From Rhizobium sp. WYJ-E13 (GTDB lineage: Bacteria; Pseudomonadota; Alphaproteobacteria; Rhizobiales; Rhizobiaceae), in contig NZ_CP076853.1 in NCBI RefSeq assembly GCF_018987265.1, forward strand, positions 1,488,001 through 1,552,000: a DNA stretch of 64,000 nucleotides, read 5' to 3'. Each line of letters starts with the position of its first letter. The first letter of the stretch is position 1. Positions 42,970-54,340 of the stretch are shown in pieces. The notes under the pieces are model-generated. The model had not been told where the DNA came from and ran no database searches. It saw only the letters and a program-made list of their open reading frames with translations. The translations under genes and the position numbers were made by a program.

Positions 42970-44502
42970 TCATAGCGGGATGTTGTCGTGCTTCTTCCAG
43001 GGATTGCTGAGATCCTTGTTCTTCAGCATCCTGAGCCCTCGCGCCAGCCGCCGCCGCGTCGAATGCGGCATGATCACCTCATCAATATAGCCGCGCTCGG
43101 CCGCGACGAAGGGCGACAGGAAGCGATCCTCATACATCTTCGTATGCGCCGCAATCTTTTCGGGATCGGCGATGTCCTTGCGGAAGATGATCTCCACCGC
43201 CCCCTTGGCGCCCATGACGGCGATCTGCGCCGTCGGCCAGGCATAGTTGAGATCGCCGCGCAGATGTTTCGACGCCATCACGTCATAGGCGCCGCCGAAG
43301 GCTTTACGGGTGATGACCGTCAGCTTCGGCACCGTCGCCTCGGCATAGGCAAAGAGCAGCTTCGCCCCGTGCTTGATCAGCCCGCCATATTCCTGCGCAG
43401 TACCAGGCAGGAAGCCCGGCACATCGACGAAGGTGACGATCGGAATATTGAAGCAGTCGCAGAAGCGCACGAAACGCGCCGCCTTGCGCGAAGCATCGCT
43501 GTCGAGCACGCCGGCAAGCACCATCGGCTGATTGGCAACGAAGCCGACCGTCGAGCCCTCGATACGCCCGAAACCGCAGACGATATTCTTGGCAAAGCTC
43601 GCCTGGATCTCGAAGAAATCCCCCTCGTCCGCCACCTTCTGGATCAGTTCCTTGATGTCGTAGGGCTTGTTCGCATTGGCGGGGATCAGCGTGTCCAGCG
43701 AATTGTCCGCGTCGGTCACCGACTGGTAACATTCGATTTCCGGTACCGGCGACGTGTTCGACTGCGGCAGAAAATCGATGAGCCGGCGCACTTGCAACAG
43801 CGTATCGACATCGTTGTCATAGGCGCCGTCGGCGATCGAGGAGCGCGTGGTATGCACGCTCGCGCCACCAAGCTCCTCGGCAGTAACCGTCTCGTTGGTG
43901 ACGGTCTTCACTACATCGGGACCGGTCACGAACATGTAGGACGTATCGCGCACCATGAAGATGAAATCGGTCATGGCGGGCGAATAGACGTCGCCGCCGG
44001 CGCACGGCCCCATGATGACCGAGATCTGCGGAATGACGCCGGAGGCCAGCACATTGCGCTGGAAGACCTCGGCATAACCGCCGAGTGCTGCAACACCCTC
44101 CTGAATACGCGCGCCGCCCGCATCATAGATGCCAATGATCGGCGCGCGGTTCTTCAGCGCCATGTCCTGCACCTTGATGATCTTCTCGGCATGGGCTTCC
44201 GAGAGCGAACCGCCGAAGACGGTAAAATCCTTGGCGAAGACGAAGACCGTGCGGCCGTTGACCGTGCCCCAGCCCGTCACCACGCCGTCGCCGGCAATGC
44301 GGCTCTTGTCCATGCCGAAATCGGTGGAGCGGTGCTCGACGAACATGTCGAACTCCTCGAAGGAGCCTTCGTCGAGGAAGAGATCGATGCGTTCGCGCGC
44401 CGTCAGCTTACCGCGCTGGTGCTGCGCGTCGATGCGCATCTGTCCGCCGCCCAGGCGAGCAATACCGCGGCGGCGTTCGAGCTCTTCCAGAATATCCTTC
44501 AT
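42970..44502 (-). CDS. pccB: Propionyl-CoA carboxylase beta subunit (carboxyltransferase)
   Basis: 510 residues, typical length. Two crotonase-like halves: the acyl-CoA part with [12 protein letters not shown] and [13 protein letters not shown] (about 120-180) and the carboxybiotin part with [17 protein letters not shown] and [12 protein letters not shown] (about 370-440). Transfers CO2 from biotin on PccA to propionyl-CoA, leading to methylmalonyl-CoA and, via the mutase, to succinyl-CoA. GAGGGGAGATC precedes ATG 44502. It faces pccA across 3.3 kb; in some rhizobia the two are closer, with the mutase gene. Confidence 0.94.
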   Translation of the reverse strand: MKDILEELERRRGIARLGGGQMRIDAQHQRGKLTARERIDLFLDEGSFEEFDMFVEHRSTDFGMDKSRIAGDGVVTGWGTVNGRTVFVFAKDFTVFGGSLSEAHAEKIIKVQDMALKNRAPIIGIYDAGGARIQEGVAALGGYAEVFQRNVLASGVIPQISVIMGPCAGGDVYSPAMTDFIFMVRDTSYMFVTGPDVVKTVTNETVTAEELGGASVHTTRSSIADGAYDNDVDTLLQVRRLIDFLPQSNTSPVPEIECYQSVTDADNSLDTLIPANANKPYDIKELIQKVADEGDFFEIQASFAKNIVCGFGRIEGSTVGFVANQPMVLAGVLDSDASRKAARFVRFCDCFNIPIVTFVDVPGFLPGTAQEYGGLIKHGAKLLFAYAEATVPKLTVITRKAFGGAYDVMASKHLRGDLNYAWPTAQIAVMGAKGAVEIIFRKDIADPEKIAAHTKMYEDRFLSPFVAAERGYIDEVIMPHSTRRRLARGLRMLKNKDLSNPWKKHDNIPL

Positions 44503-44540
44503 GATCTCCCCTCGCCGCATTCTGCGGTCTTTCGTAAAAG

Positions 44541-44993
44541 CTACCGTCCGCTGAGTGCGAAGGCGGAGCGTACGCGCGCCGCGATATCTTCCGCCAGAAT
44601 GTCGTCGGCCAGGTTCGGGTCGGCGGTCATGCTTGTGACTTCGAAGGAGGTGACGGCGATGACCGATCCATCCTCCACGGATGCGGCATCGACGCTGACC
44701 TTTGCGACATTGCGGTCTTTCTGAAAGCCGAGACCCTTCGTGACGGAAACAATGCGAATCGTCAGCACCACGCGTGGCAATTCCGTTGTGCGAACCGTCG
44801 CGCGAATGGCGGCGTTGACGCGATCGCTGATGCCGGAAAGCAGTTCCCCCGACATGGTCGTGCTTGACAGCACGACGGCACTGCGCACGTCATAGACAGG
44901 CTTTTCCTGCTTCTTCGGCATGAGACTGGCGCAGGCCGTCAGCGCCGCGCAAACAAGCGCTATCAGGCAAAATCTCGACCTCAGCCAGTTCAT
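44541..44993 (-). CDS. Putative lipoprotein, hypothetical
   Basis: 150 residues. Type II signal peptide with lipobox LTAC near residue 20, so probably anchored to a membrane by its Cys. The rest looks like an alpha/beta protein ([25 protein letters not shown]); it resembles LPS-assembly-like or DUF4410-like lipoproteins only loosely, so no family is assigned. GGAATTTGGA lies just before ATG 44993. Behind it on the same strand, 38 bases away, is pccB; co-transcription is possible. Confidence 0.7.
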   Translation of the reverse strand: MNWLRSRFCLIALVCAALTACASLMPKKQEKPVYDVRSAVVLSSTTMSGELLSGISDRVNAAIRATVRTTELPRVVLTIRIVSVTKGLGFQKDRNVAKVSVDAASVEDGSVIAVTSFEVTSMTADPNLADDILAEDIAARVRSAFALSGR

Positions 44994-45062
44994 TCCAAAT
45001 TCCCGCAAAAACCCCGTCCAGAGTCGCAGATTTCGTCATAAAGCCCATGAAGGCAATATGAT

Positions 45063-45848
45063 TCAGGCCCTTAGCGCGAAAAAAACATCGGTCGCCGCCT
45101 TGAAATCTTCAAAACGCTTGGCGCGGCGCTGTTCGGCTTCCTCGTCGCTCCCCCAGTGTTCGATGGTCCAGTCTTCGTCGAGATGGGCGAGCGACCAGGC
45201 TTCTTCAGGCGTGGTCTGTCCTTCAGCGATCGCGAGCGCCAGGAGCGCCGAACCGGTCAGCGTTGTCACCGTATGGAGAGCTGCAAGTTCGAGTGCGCTA
45301 TCGTGCCGGCGCAGCGCCGAACCGAAGGCGGCGATCGCCTCGCGTGGCTGCTCGTGATGCATGACGCCTTCGACGAGGATGAAGCGCGCACCGAAATCGG
45401 CTGCGGCCCAGTCGAGTACCGGATCCCAGCGCTCGGTCTGCCGCTCTACCAGTTCTTGCGGACTATCGGCGCGATAGCAGAGCAGGTCGCTCGAGGAGAA
45501 GCGCAGGATGTCTTCGAAGACGGCCTGCGTGTCAGTCGCCACGCCATCGATTGCCGTATTAACGAGGCGCGTGACCGGCATCAGCGAGGGGTCGATCACC
45601 TCTGCCTGTGCATCCCATTCGGTCGCGACAAGCTTTGCCAGCGCCTCATTCGGCACGGCCAGCACTTGCCTTGCCGGTGTGCGTACGGCCTTGCCATCGA
45701 GCGCAATGGCGAAGCCTTCCTCATGCGGAGCGACGGAAACCGTCTGATAGAAACGCTTCGGCAGCGGTTTCTTCATCTGGATCTGCGCGCGGCGGACTGG
45801 ATCGGGATGGCTCAGATCTTCGGAAAGGTCGTTCAGCAGGTCGCGCAT
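45063..45848 (-). CDS. ATP12 family F1-ATPase assembly protein
   Basis: 261 residues of the ATP12 family, the chaperone that binds the F1 alpha subunit in mitochondria; found also in Alphaproteobacteria. Signatures: KRFYQTVSVAPHEEGFAI, ALDGKAVRTPAR, LVATEWDAQ, TRLVNTAIDG, and ALAIAEGQTTPEEAWSLAHLDEDWQ-like end (here DEDWTIEHWG). Cytoplasmic. It is the third gene of the rluC-HAD-atp12 unit, nine bases behind the HAD gene. Confidence 0.92.
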   Translation of the reverse strand: MRDLLNDLSEDLSHPDPVRRAQIQMKKPLPKRFYQTVSVAPHEEGFAIALDGKAVRTPARQVLAVPNEALAKLVATEWDAQAEVIDPSLMPVTRLVNTAIDGVATDTQAVFEDILRFSSSDLLCYRADSPQELVERQTERWDPVLDWAAADFGARFILVEGVMHHEQPREAIAAFGSALRRHDSALELAALHTVTTLTGSALLALAIAEGQTTPEEAWSLAHLDEDWTIEHWGSDEEAEQRRAKRFEDFKAATDVFFALRA

Positions 45849-45857
45849 GGGCTCACC

Positions 45858-46511
45858 TCAGGAAAAATGGCGCAATATCTCGTTCGGATGATAGGCGATC
45901 GCATCGGCGCCGTTGGCGATCAACTCATCCACGCTGGCATAGCCCCAAGCAACGCCGATCGCCTTGGCACCGGCAGCCTTTGCCATCTGCATATCGTAGA
46001 TCGCGTCACCAATGACAATGGCGTCAGCGGCATTCATGCCGGTTTCGTCGCAGCACTCGCTTACCATGGCGGGGTGCGGCTTGGAGGGGCAATCGTCGGC
46101 GGTACGTGCGACGACGAAATGTTTGTCGAAGCCGTGCGTCTCCATTACGAGCTTCAGCCCGCGCCGGGACTTGCCGGTGACGGCGCCAATCAGCAGATCC
46201 TGGCGCCCACTGATCGCATCGATCATCTCACGAATGCCGGCAAACAGCGGCTCCCGGTAATCGAGATCCTGCCGCACGATCGAAAACAGCGATTTGTAAT
46301 GCGCCGTCATGTCGATGTCTTCCTGTTCGACATGCGGCTTGCCCTGCATGCGGGCGATGGCGATATCGAGGGTCAGGCCGATGATGGCCTTTGTGTCTTC
46401 AAATCGAGGTTCCGGCTTGCCGAATGTCTCGAAGGTGCGGCGCATGGTTTCGTGGATCAGCCCGGCGCTGTCGACCAGCGTGCCGTCGCAATCAAAAAGC
46501 GCGAGTTTCAT
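45858..46511 (-). CDS. HAD family hydrolase (phosphoglycolate-phosphatase-like)
   Basis: 217 residues. HAD motif I DCDGTLVDS (Asp7 and Asp9), motif II in IGAVTGKSRRGL, motif III Lys and motif IV in VIGDAIYDMQMAKAAG. A C1 cap (about 17-80) places it with phosphoglycolate/beta-phosphoglucomutase-like phosphatases; the substrate is unknown. Its ATG overlaps the rluC stop by four bases (ATGA), so the two are translationally coupled. Confidence 0.92.
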   Translation of the reverse strand: MKLALFDCDGTLVDSAGLIHETMRRTFETFGKPEPRFEDTKAIIGLTLDIAIARMQGKPHVEQEDIDMTAHYKSLFSIVRQDLDYREPLFAGIREMIDAISGRQDLLIGAVTGKSRRGLKLVMETHGFDKHFVVARTADDCPSKPHPAMVSECCDETGMNAADAIVIGDAIYDMQMAKAAGAKAIGVAWGYASVDELIANGADAIAYHPNEILRHFS

Positions 46512-47500
46512 TCACTGTCCCTTTCAGCGCCGGCAAGGTCGAGACCGAGAAGGTTCCAGGTCTGCACCATATGCGGTGGCAGTGGCGCGCTGATGCGCAG
46601 GCGCCCGCCCGAGGGGTGCGGGATGTCGATGTGGCGCGCGTGCAGATGCAGCCGCTTCTGGATGCCGCCGGGAAAATCCCAATTCAGATCCTCGTCGAAA
46701 TATTTCGGATCGCCGATGATCGGGTGGCCGATATGCAGCGCATGAACGCGCAGCTGGTGGGTACGCCCGGTATAGGGCTCCATCTCCAGCCATGCGAGGT
46801 TCTGCGCCGCCGTCTCCAGCACGCGATAGTAGGAAATCGCATGATCGGCGCCATCCTCGCCGTGTTTGGCGATGCGCATGCGGTCGCCATCGGCCGTCGG
46901 CTCCTTGACGAGCCAGGTCGAGATCTTGTCTTCATGCTTGCGCGGGACGCCTTTGACCAGCGCCCAGTAGGTCTTCTTGGTGTCGCGCTCGCGGAAGGCG
47001 GCCGTCAGCTTCTGGGCGGCGCCACGCGTGCGGGCGATGACGAGCACGCCCGACGTATCGCGGTCCAGGCGATGCACGAGGCGAGGCTTCTCGCCCTTCG
47101 GGCTGGTCCAGGCTTCGAGCATCTGGTCGATATGCCTGGCGACGCCAGAGCCGCCCTGCACCGCAAGTCCGGGCGGCTTGTTGAGGACGATGACCTTCTC
47201 GTCCTCATGCAGCACCATGCGCGAGAGAAGCTCGAAATCGGTCGAATGCTTGAGGTCCTTGCCGGCGATCGGCCCGGACTTCACCTTGGCATCCACGTCG
47301 AGCGGCGGTATGCGCACCATCTGGCCGGGCTGCACACGGGCATCCGACTTGACGCGGCCGCCATCGACACGCACCTGGCCGGAACGCAGCAGCTTTTGCA
47401 GTGGACCGAAGCCGAGCCCCGGATAGTGGATCTTGAACCAGCGGTCGAGCCGCATGCCCGCTTCATCGGGCTCCACCTTGATGTGTTCTATGCCTGCCAT
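46508..47500 (-). CDS. rluC: RluA-family 23S rRNA pseudouridine synthase (RluC type)
   Basis: 330 residues. An S4 RNA-binding domain (about 15-70) followed by the synthase domain with catalytic Asp146 in VHRLDRDTSG and a GRTHQLRVH motif near 250. Isomerises uridines in 23S rRNA; RluC acts at 955, 2504 and 2580 in E. coli, but RluD-type specificity cannot be excluded. First gene of the rluC-HAD-atp12 unit. A crcB-like gene fragment lies directly upstream on the same strand. Confidence 0.92.
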   Translation of the reverse strand: MAGIEHIKVEPDEAGMRLDRWFKIHYPGLGFGPLQKLLRSGQVRVDGGRVKSDARVQPGQMVRIPPLDVDAKVKSGPIAGKDLKHSTDFELLSRMVLHEDEKVIVLNKPPGLAVQGGSGVARHIDQMLEAWTSPKGEKPRLVHRLDRDTSGVLVIARTRGAAQKLTAAFRERDTKKTYWALVKGVPRKHEDKISTWLVKEPTADGDRMRIAKHGEDGADHAISYYRVLETAAQNLAWLEMEPYTGRTHQLRVHALHIGHPIIGDPKYFDEDLNWDFPGGIQKRLHLHARHIDIPHPSGGRLRISAPLPPHMVQTWNLLGLDLAGAERDSE

Positions 47501-47556
47501 GGAATTCTTTCGGAAAATGTGGGCGCGATCAAAGGCGGCGCCTCTCTTGCCGCTGC

Positions 47557-47586
47557 CTTTAGAGCATTTTTCAGAAAACGGAAATC
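47557..47586 (+). repeat. Possible fragment of repeat family B
   Basis: TTTAGAGCATTTTTCAG followed by AAAACGGAAAT, like the last third of copy 1 at 24144-24246 with an internal deletion. Short, so it may be coincidence. Confidence 0.35.
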
Positions 47587-47596
47587 GGAATCGAAA

Positions 47597-47668
47597 TCAG
47601 AGCAGCACGCGCATCTGGCCGAGGTCGACATAATATCTCAGAAGCGAACCGAGAGCGGCCTGGACCAT
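47597..47668 (-). pseudogene. crcB: Probable crcB remnant (N-terminal fragment)
   Basis: A 23-codon frame starting MVQAALGSLLRYYVDLGQ and stopping early. CrcB fluoride channels start with a short hydrophobic stretch, Gly-rich turn and GSxLRY; here GSLLRYYV is kept and a few residues before it seem deleted. GGGAG lies before the ATG. In several rhizobia, as I recall, crcB precedes rluC, which fits the position. The rest of the gene is missing; a repeat fragment follows it. Identification rests on a short stretch and is inference. Confidence 0.45.
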
Positions 47669-47779
47669 GCGCTCCCGTCTGTTGCGATTCCAGCCGGCTC
47701 TGTACATTTCTTACCATCCGGTAAAATGCGAATGATTTTTTTAATCCGAACGCGAAGGTCGGACCGGTATGACGGGCGC

Positions 47780-48043
47780 ATGACTCAGCTTGTTTCCATA
47801 TCCGCGAACACCGCTGCCCTTGCCTTCGACACTCTGCGCATTCCGCAGCGCGTGGCGACCGGCACGGCCATACGCGAGGCCCGCAAGATTGCGGAACGCC
47901 AGCTCAATCAGAGCGGTGAAGATCCGGAAGAAACCACCAACATCATCCAGAATACGGAAGTCGCGCTTGATCTCATGACCAAGGGCTTTCGCCAGCCGCA
48001 GGCCGGCTTGAAGCAGGCCCTGCAGTCTTACGAGGATGTCTGA
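47780..48043 (+). CDS. Small hypothetical protein
   Basis: 87 residues, helical, no membrane segment: TQLVSISANTAALAFDTLRI, then a charged helix and RQPQAGLKQALQSYED near the end. No family recognised. The ATG at 47780 lacks a clear ribosome binding site; the frame is open far upstream because it runs opposite to rluC. Codon use looks like a real gene from 47780 on. Faces the PCu(A)C gene with a perfect palindrome between. Confidence 0.5.
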   Translation: MTQLVSISANTAALAFDTLRIPQRVATGTAIREARKIAERQLNQSGEDPEETTNIIQNTEVALDLMTKGFRQPQAGLKQALQSYEDV

Positions 48044-48085
48044 GATCCAGGTTTTTGCTGGGAGGAGCAAAGCCAACGCATGAGA

Positions 48086-48124
48086 CTGACCCCCGAAAGT
48101 TGGACAACAACTTTCGGGGGTCAG
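48086..48124. repeat. Perfect 17-bp inverted repeat between convergent genes
   Basis: CTGACCCCCGAAAGTTG, five-base loop, CAACTTTCGGGGGTCAG; one more A-T pair extends it. It sits 43 bases after one stop and 32 bases before the other, where a bidirectional terminator would be expected, but neither strand has a T-run. The arms resemble terminal repeats of some IS3-group elements. Confidence 0.7.
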
Positions 48125-48155
48125 TTCGATGTCGCGGGCTTCTGTTTTTCAGCGT

Positions 48156-48686
48156 TTATTTGCCCTGTGCCGACAGAACATTCAGCACCAGATCGACCTT
48201 GCCGGCCTTTTCGAAGGTCAGCGTGACCGGCACCTTGTCCCCCTGCTTGAACGGCGTCTTCACCTTCTGGAACATCAGATGCAGATTGCCGGGCGCAAGC
48301 TCGACGGTCTGGCCGGCGGGAATGGCGATCCCGTCCTTGAGTTGGCGCATCTTCATGACGTTGCCCTGCATGGCCATTTCGTGGATCTGCACTTCGCCCG
48401 ATGTCGGCGAGGTAGCCGAAACTAGGCGGTCGTCGGCTGAACCCGTGTTCTTGACGATAAAGAAGCCGCCACCCACGGGCTGGCCGGGCAGCATCGCCTT
48501 GGCGAATCCGCCGGAAATTTCGAGATCGCCGGCCTTCACCACCTCGCTGCCGGCGGCCATGTTCATGGAGCTCATGCCGTTCATGTCCATGCCCTGCATG
48601 TTATGATGGTTCTGGGCGAGTGCTGATCCGGCAAAGCCGCAAGCACAAAGAAGGGCTGTCAAACCAAACGTCCTGACAATGTTCAT
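48156..48686 (-). CDS. PCu(A)C copper chaperone
   Basis: 176 residues. Signal peptide 1-24 (GSALAQ), a Met/His-rich stretch (HHNMQGMDMNGMSSMNM) and the PCu(A)C domain with the copper ligands in VQIHEMAMQGNVMKM (H-x-M ... M-x-M type) and LHLMFQ. Carries Cu(I) in the periplasm, in related bacteria to the CuA site of cytochrome oxidase. GATAATCG precedes the ATG region. No Sco-type gene is adjacent. Confidence 0.92.
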   Translation of the reverse strand: MNIVRTFGLTALLCACGFAGSALAQNHHNMQGMDMNGMSSMNMAAGSEVVKAGDLEISGGFAKAMLPGQPVGGGFFIVKNTGSADDRLVSATSPTSGEVQIHEMAMQGNVMKMRQLKDGIAIPAGQTVELAPGNLHLMFQKVKTPFKQGDKVPVTLTFEKAGKVDLVLNVLSAQGK

Positions 48687-48810
48687 CGATTATCTCCTCG
48701 CTTTGCGTCGCGTTAGCCAATTTCGTCCGCAAATGCAAAAGCCCATTTGCCACGCATCGCAACCGGCTTCTTTGAGCCGCGACAAAAATTTGTGCGTCAC
48801 CGACATTTCG

Positions 48811-48839
48811 CTTGCCAAGCCCTGCCGCCCCCGGATAAT
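48811..48839 (+). promoter_or_regulatory. Promoter of the glycine riboswitch-gcv operon
   Basis: CTTGCC, 17 bases, GATAAT: good -35 and -10 boxes, about 15 bases before the first aptamer. Confidence 0.6.
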
Positions 48840-48852
48840 TGCCGCAACCTTG

Positions 48853-49010
48853 TTGGGAGAAGCCGGTACGCGATACCGGTGCCGAAGGAGCAACCGCCCC
48901 GGAAACTCTCAGGCAAAAGGACCACAAGGGGCAGACGGAACTCTGGAGAGAGGCGTTCTCGAAACGTCCGCCGAAGGGATAACAATCTCAGGCACAGGGA
49001 CAGAGGGGGC
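48853..49010 (+). ncRNA. Tandem glycine riboswitch
   Basis: Two successive aptamers. First: GCCGAAGGAGCAACCGCCCC, CTCTCAGGCAAAAGGAC and the closing ACTCTGGAGAG. Second: GTCCGCCGAAGGGATAACA, ATCTCAGGCACAGGGACAGAG. These are the conserved cores of the class. Located 80 bases before gcvT. An adjacent long hairpin with an internal terminator-like stem (49007-49051) is the probable expression platform. Confidence 0.95.
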
Positions 49011-49051
49011 TCAAGGAGACAAGGCGCAACCGCGCCTTCAGTTTTGAGCCC
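49007..49051 (+). promoter_or_regulatory. Expression platform of the glycine riboswitch
   Basis: Outer arms GGGCTCAA/TTGAGCCC enclose an inner stem AAGGCGC-AACC-GCGCCTT, which is followed by CAGTTTT. The inner stem with its T-run can act as a weak terminator; the outer arm overlaps the end of the second aptamer (GAGGGGGC), so aptamer folding could change the balance. Confidence 0.55.
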
Positions 49052-49089
49052 GCGCCCGGACTATCCGGCGCAAACCCCGGAGGCGTCGT

Positions 49090-50226
49090 TTGGACGATAC
49101 TGCTGCCCTCAAGAAAACCCCGCTTCACGCGCTTCACCTGTCGCTCGGCGCCCGCATGGTGCCCTTCGCAGGTTATGACATGCCGGTGCAATATCCAGCC
49201 GGCGTCATGAAGGAGCATCTTCAGACCCGTGCCGCCGCCGGCCTGTTCGATGTCTCCCATATGGGCCAGGTCGTCATCAAGGCGAAGTCCGGCAGGTATG
49301 AGGATGTGGCTCTGGCGCTCGAAAGCCTCGTGCCGGTCGATATCCTGGGGCTTGCCGAAGGCCGCCAGCGCTACGGTTATTTCACGGATGAGAATGGCGG
49401 TATCCTCGACGACCTGATGATCACCCATCTCGACGACCACCTCTTCGTTGTCGTCAACGCTGCCTGCAAGGAGCAAGATCTCGCGCACTTGCAAAAGCAT
49501 CTCTCCGATACCTGCGACATCACCCTCCTCGATCGCGCCCTGATCGCGCTCCAAGGCCCGCGCGCCGTGGAAGCGCTTGCCGAACTCTGGGCCGATGTCG
49601 CCGCCATGAAATTCATGGACGTGCGCCACTGCCGCCTGCACGATGTTTCCTGTCTCGTCTCGCGTTCGGGTTATTCCGGCGAAGACGGTTTCGAAATCTC
49701 CGTTCCCGCCGACAAGGCCGTTGACGTCGCCAACCGGTTGCTCGAGCATCCCGATGTCGAGCCGATCGGCCTTGGCGCCCGTGACTCGCTGCGCCTCGAA
49801 GCCGGTCTCTGCCTCTATGGCAACGATATCGACACGACGACCTCGCCGGTCGAAGCCGCCATCGAATGGGGCATGCAGAAGGCTCGCCGCACCGGTGGCG
49901 CCCGCGCTGGCGGTTTCCCGGGTGCCGCGCGCATTCTCGGCGAATTGGATAATGGCGTTTCCCGCAAGCGCGTCGGCCTGAAGCCCGAAGGCAAGGCGCC
50001 GGTGCGCGGCCATGCCAAGCTCTATGCCGATGCGGAAGGCAAGACCGAGATCGGCGAAGTCACCTCCGGTGGCTTCGGCCCCTCCGTCGAAGGCCCCGTC
50101 GCCATGGGCTACGTGCCGGTCTCCCATGCGGGAATAGGCACGCAGATCTATGCCGAGGTGCGCGGCAAGTACCTGCCCGTCACTGTCTCTGCCCTTCCCT
50201 TCATTAAGCCGACCTACAAACGCTGA
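49090..50226 (+). CDS. gcvT: Glycine cleavage system T protein (aminomethyltransferase)
   Basis: 378 residues. Releases ammonia from the aminomethyl-lipoyl H protein and transfers the methylene group to tetrahydrofolate. Signatures: ARMVPFAGYDMPVQYP near the start, AAGLFDVSHMGQ, SRSGYSGEDGFEISVP, and ARDSLRLEAGLCLYGNDI (the folate site). TTG at 49090 is taken as start, with CCGGAGG seven bases ahead. First gene of gcvT-gcvH-gcvP behind the glycine riboswitch; transcription should rise when glycine is abundant. Confidence 0.95.
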   Translation: MDDTAALKKTPLHALHLSLGARMVPFAGYDMPVQYPAGVMKEHLQTRAAAGLFDVSHMGQVVIKAKSGRYEDVALALESLVPVDILGLAEGRQRYGYFTDENGGILDDLMITHLDDHLFVVVNAACKEQDLAHLQKHLSDTCDITLLDRALIALQGPRAVEALAELWADVAAMKFMDVRHCRLHDVSCLVSRSGYSGEDGFEISVPADKAVDVANRLLEHPDVEPIGLGARDSLRLEAGLCLYGNDIDTTTSPVEAAIEWGMQKARRTGGARAGGFPGAARILGELDNGVSRKRVGLKPEGKAPVRGHAKLYADAEGKTEIGEVTSGGFGPSVEGPVAMGYVPVSHAGIGTQIYAEVRGKYLPVTVSALPFIKPTYKR

Positions 50227-50250
50227 CCCCTATTGCGAGAGGATTTTTCC

Positions 50251-50612
50251 ATGCTGAAGTTTACCCAGGAACACGAATGGCTGAAGCTCGAAGGCGATGT
50301 CGCGACCGTCGGCATCACCACCTACGCTGTCGAGCAGCTCGGCGACCTCGTTTTCGTGGAACTGCCTGAAGTTGGCGCCACCTTCTCCAAGAACGACGAT
50401 GCGGCCACCGTCGAATCCGTCAAGGCGGCCTCGGAAGTCTACTGCCCGCTCGATGGCGAGATCGTCGAAGTCAATCCGGCGATCGTTGCCGATCCCTCGC
50501 TCGTCAATTCGGATCCTCAAGGGTCTGGCTGGTTCTTCAAGCTCAAGCTGAAGACCCTCTCCGATGTCGACGGCCTGCTCGATGAAGCGGCCTATAAGGA
50601 GCTGACTGCGTA

Positions 50613-50613
<1 letters not shown>
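50251..50613 (+). CDS. gcvH: Glycine cleavage system H protein
   Basis: 120 residues, lipoyl carrier of the glycine cleavage complex. [22 protein letters not shown] at the N terminus and the lipoylation site Lys58 in [25 protein letters not shown] precedes the ATG. The stop overlaps the gcvP start (TAATG). Lipoylation depends on LipB, encoded at 35091-35816. Confidence 0.97.
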
Positions 50614-53477
<2,864 letters not shown>

Positions 53478-53509
53478 CAGTCGGCCAGACGTCCAACCCA
53501 GAGCAATCC

Positions 53510-53539
53510 AAGCCCCTTCCATCATGGGAGGGGCTTTCC
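53510..53539 (+). terminator. Terminator of the gcv operon
   Basis: AAGCCCCTTCC-ATCAT-GGGAGGGGCTTT (one T-G mismatch), then TCCT. Confidence 0.85.
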
Positions 53540-53578
53540 TAATTCTGATAGAGAATACGCGAAGAAAGGTCACACCAA

Positions 53579-53851
53579 ATGCCCCAGGATCAAAGCGAAG
53601 CAAGAATGCAGGCGCCCTGGTCGAAGCCTGTGCTCATCGCCCTCGAAGAGCCCGGCAAATATATGAGCATCGATACCACTCAGTCCGCGTCCTGGGCGAT
53701 GATCGAGGACTGGCCGACGGAGGATGGAGCCGCACTCGACCAGGCGCTGCTGATCTGCGCCGACGTCATCAAGGGCAAGCGCAACGGTGAGGACGCGCGC
53801 AAGGCGTTCATCGCCGCCGCAGTCGAAGCGGGTCTCGATATCAAGAGCTGA
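53579..53851 (+). CDS. DUF982 family protein
   Basis: 90 residues of DUF982, a short family confined mainly to Rhizobiales and often present in many copies per genome. Recognised by the SIDTTQSASWAMIEDWPTED segment (about 30-49) and the C-terminal ARKAFIAAAVEAG. Function unknown, cytoplasmic. AAAGG lies nine bases before the ATG. Confidence 0.88.
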   Translation: MPQDQSEARMQAPWSKPVLIALEEPGKYMSIDTTQSASWAMIEDWPTEDGAALDQALLICADVIKGKRNGEDARKAFIAAAVEAGLDIKS

Positions 53852-54340
53852 ATGGAGCCAGTCGGTAAAGAGCCGCATGGATGGATGATGCGCGGCTATG
53901 CATTCCAGACGATGAAAGAACGCCGGCAGACTTTTTCGGGGTCGTCATTGGGATCGGTGAACCATTTTCGGTTTGCTGCGTAATTATCGTTGCTGGCTAT
54001 TGCAAAACCAGCAGGGAGAAGGGTTGCCTGCCCCTGTACCGGGCGCTCTTCTCCTCTATCACCACGGTAGCCGGCGAGATCCGCCTGAAGATGGACACGC
54101 TCGACCTTTTGCGTGCGCTTGCCGGCGACGCGAGCATCAGCACCGGCCCCGCTTGGCGGGTAGCGGCACGGCAGCTCATCGATATCCTGATTGCAGGTAT
54201 GGGAGCCGGTCCCTGAAGCCTGCGTGCCATCTCGATACAGTCGTCTCAGATTCCCTCGCCTTTCGCTAACCGAAGCCGTTCAGTATTCCCTAAACCCTTG
54301 CCGGTAAAACGCTTGTTGTCCGGAAACAGGGAAACGGTCG
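53852..54340. other. Intergenic region of 489 bases
   Basis: Contains a plus-strand frame 53881-54216 whose last 42 codons (from ATG 54091, MDTLDLLRALAGDASI) have the composition of coding DNA, while the first part does not. There is no clear ribosome binding site at either possible start, so I do not call a gene. No RNA or repeat is seen. The promoter of the flagellar-like gene should lie in the right part. Confidence 0.4.

Noticed and set aside
42988..44724. A 578-codon frame opposite pccB
   Set aside because: Shadow of pccB, no ribosome binding site or recognisable domain.
53881..54216. A 111-codon frame between the DUF982 and flagellar-like genes
   Set aside because: First part has non-coding composition; only the last 42 codons look plausible and they lack a start signal.
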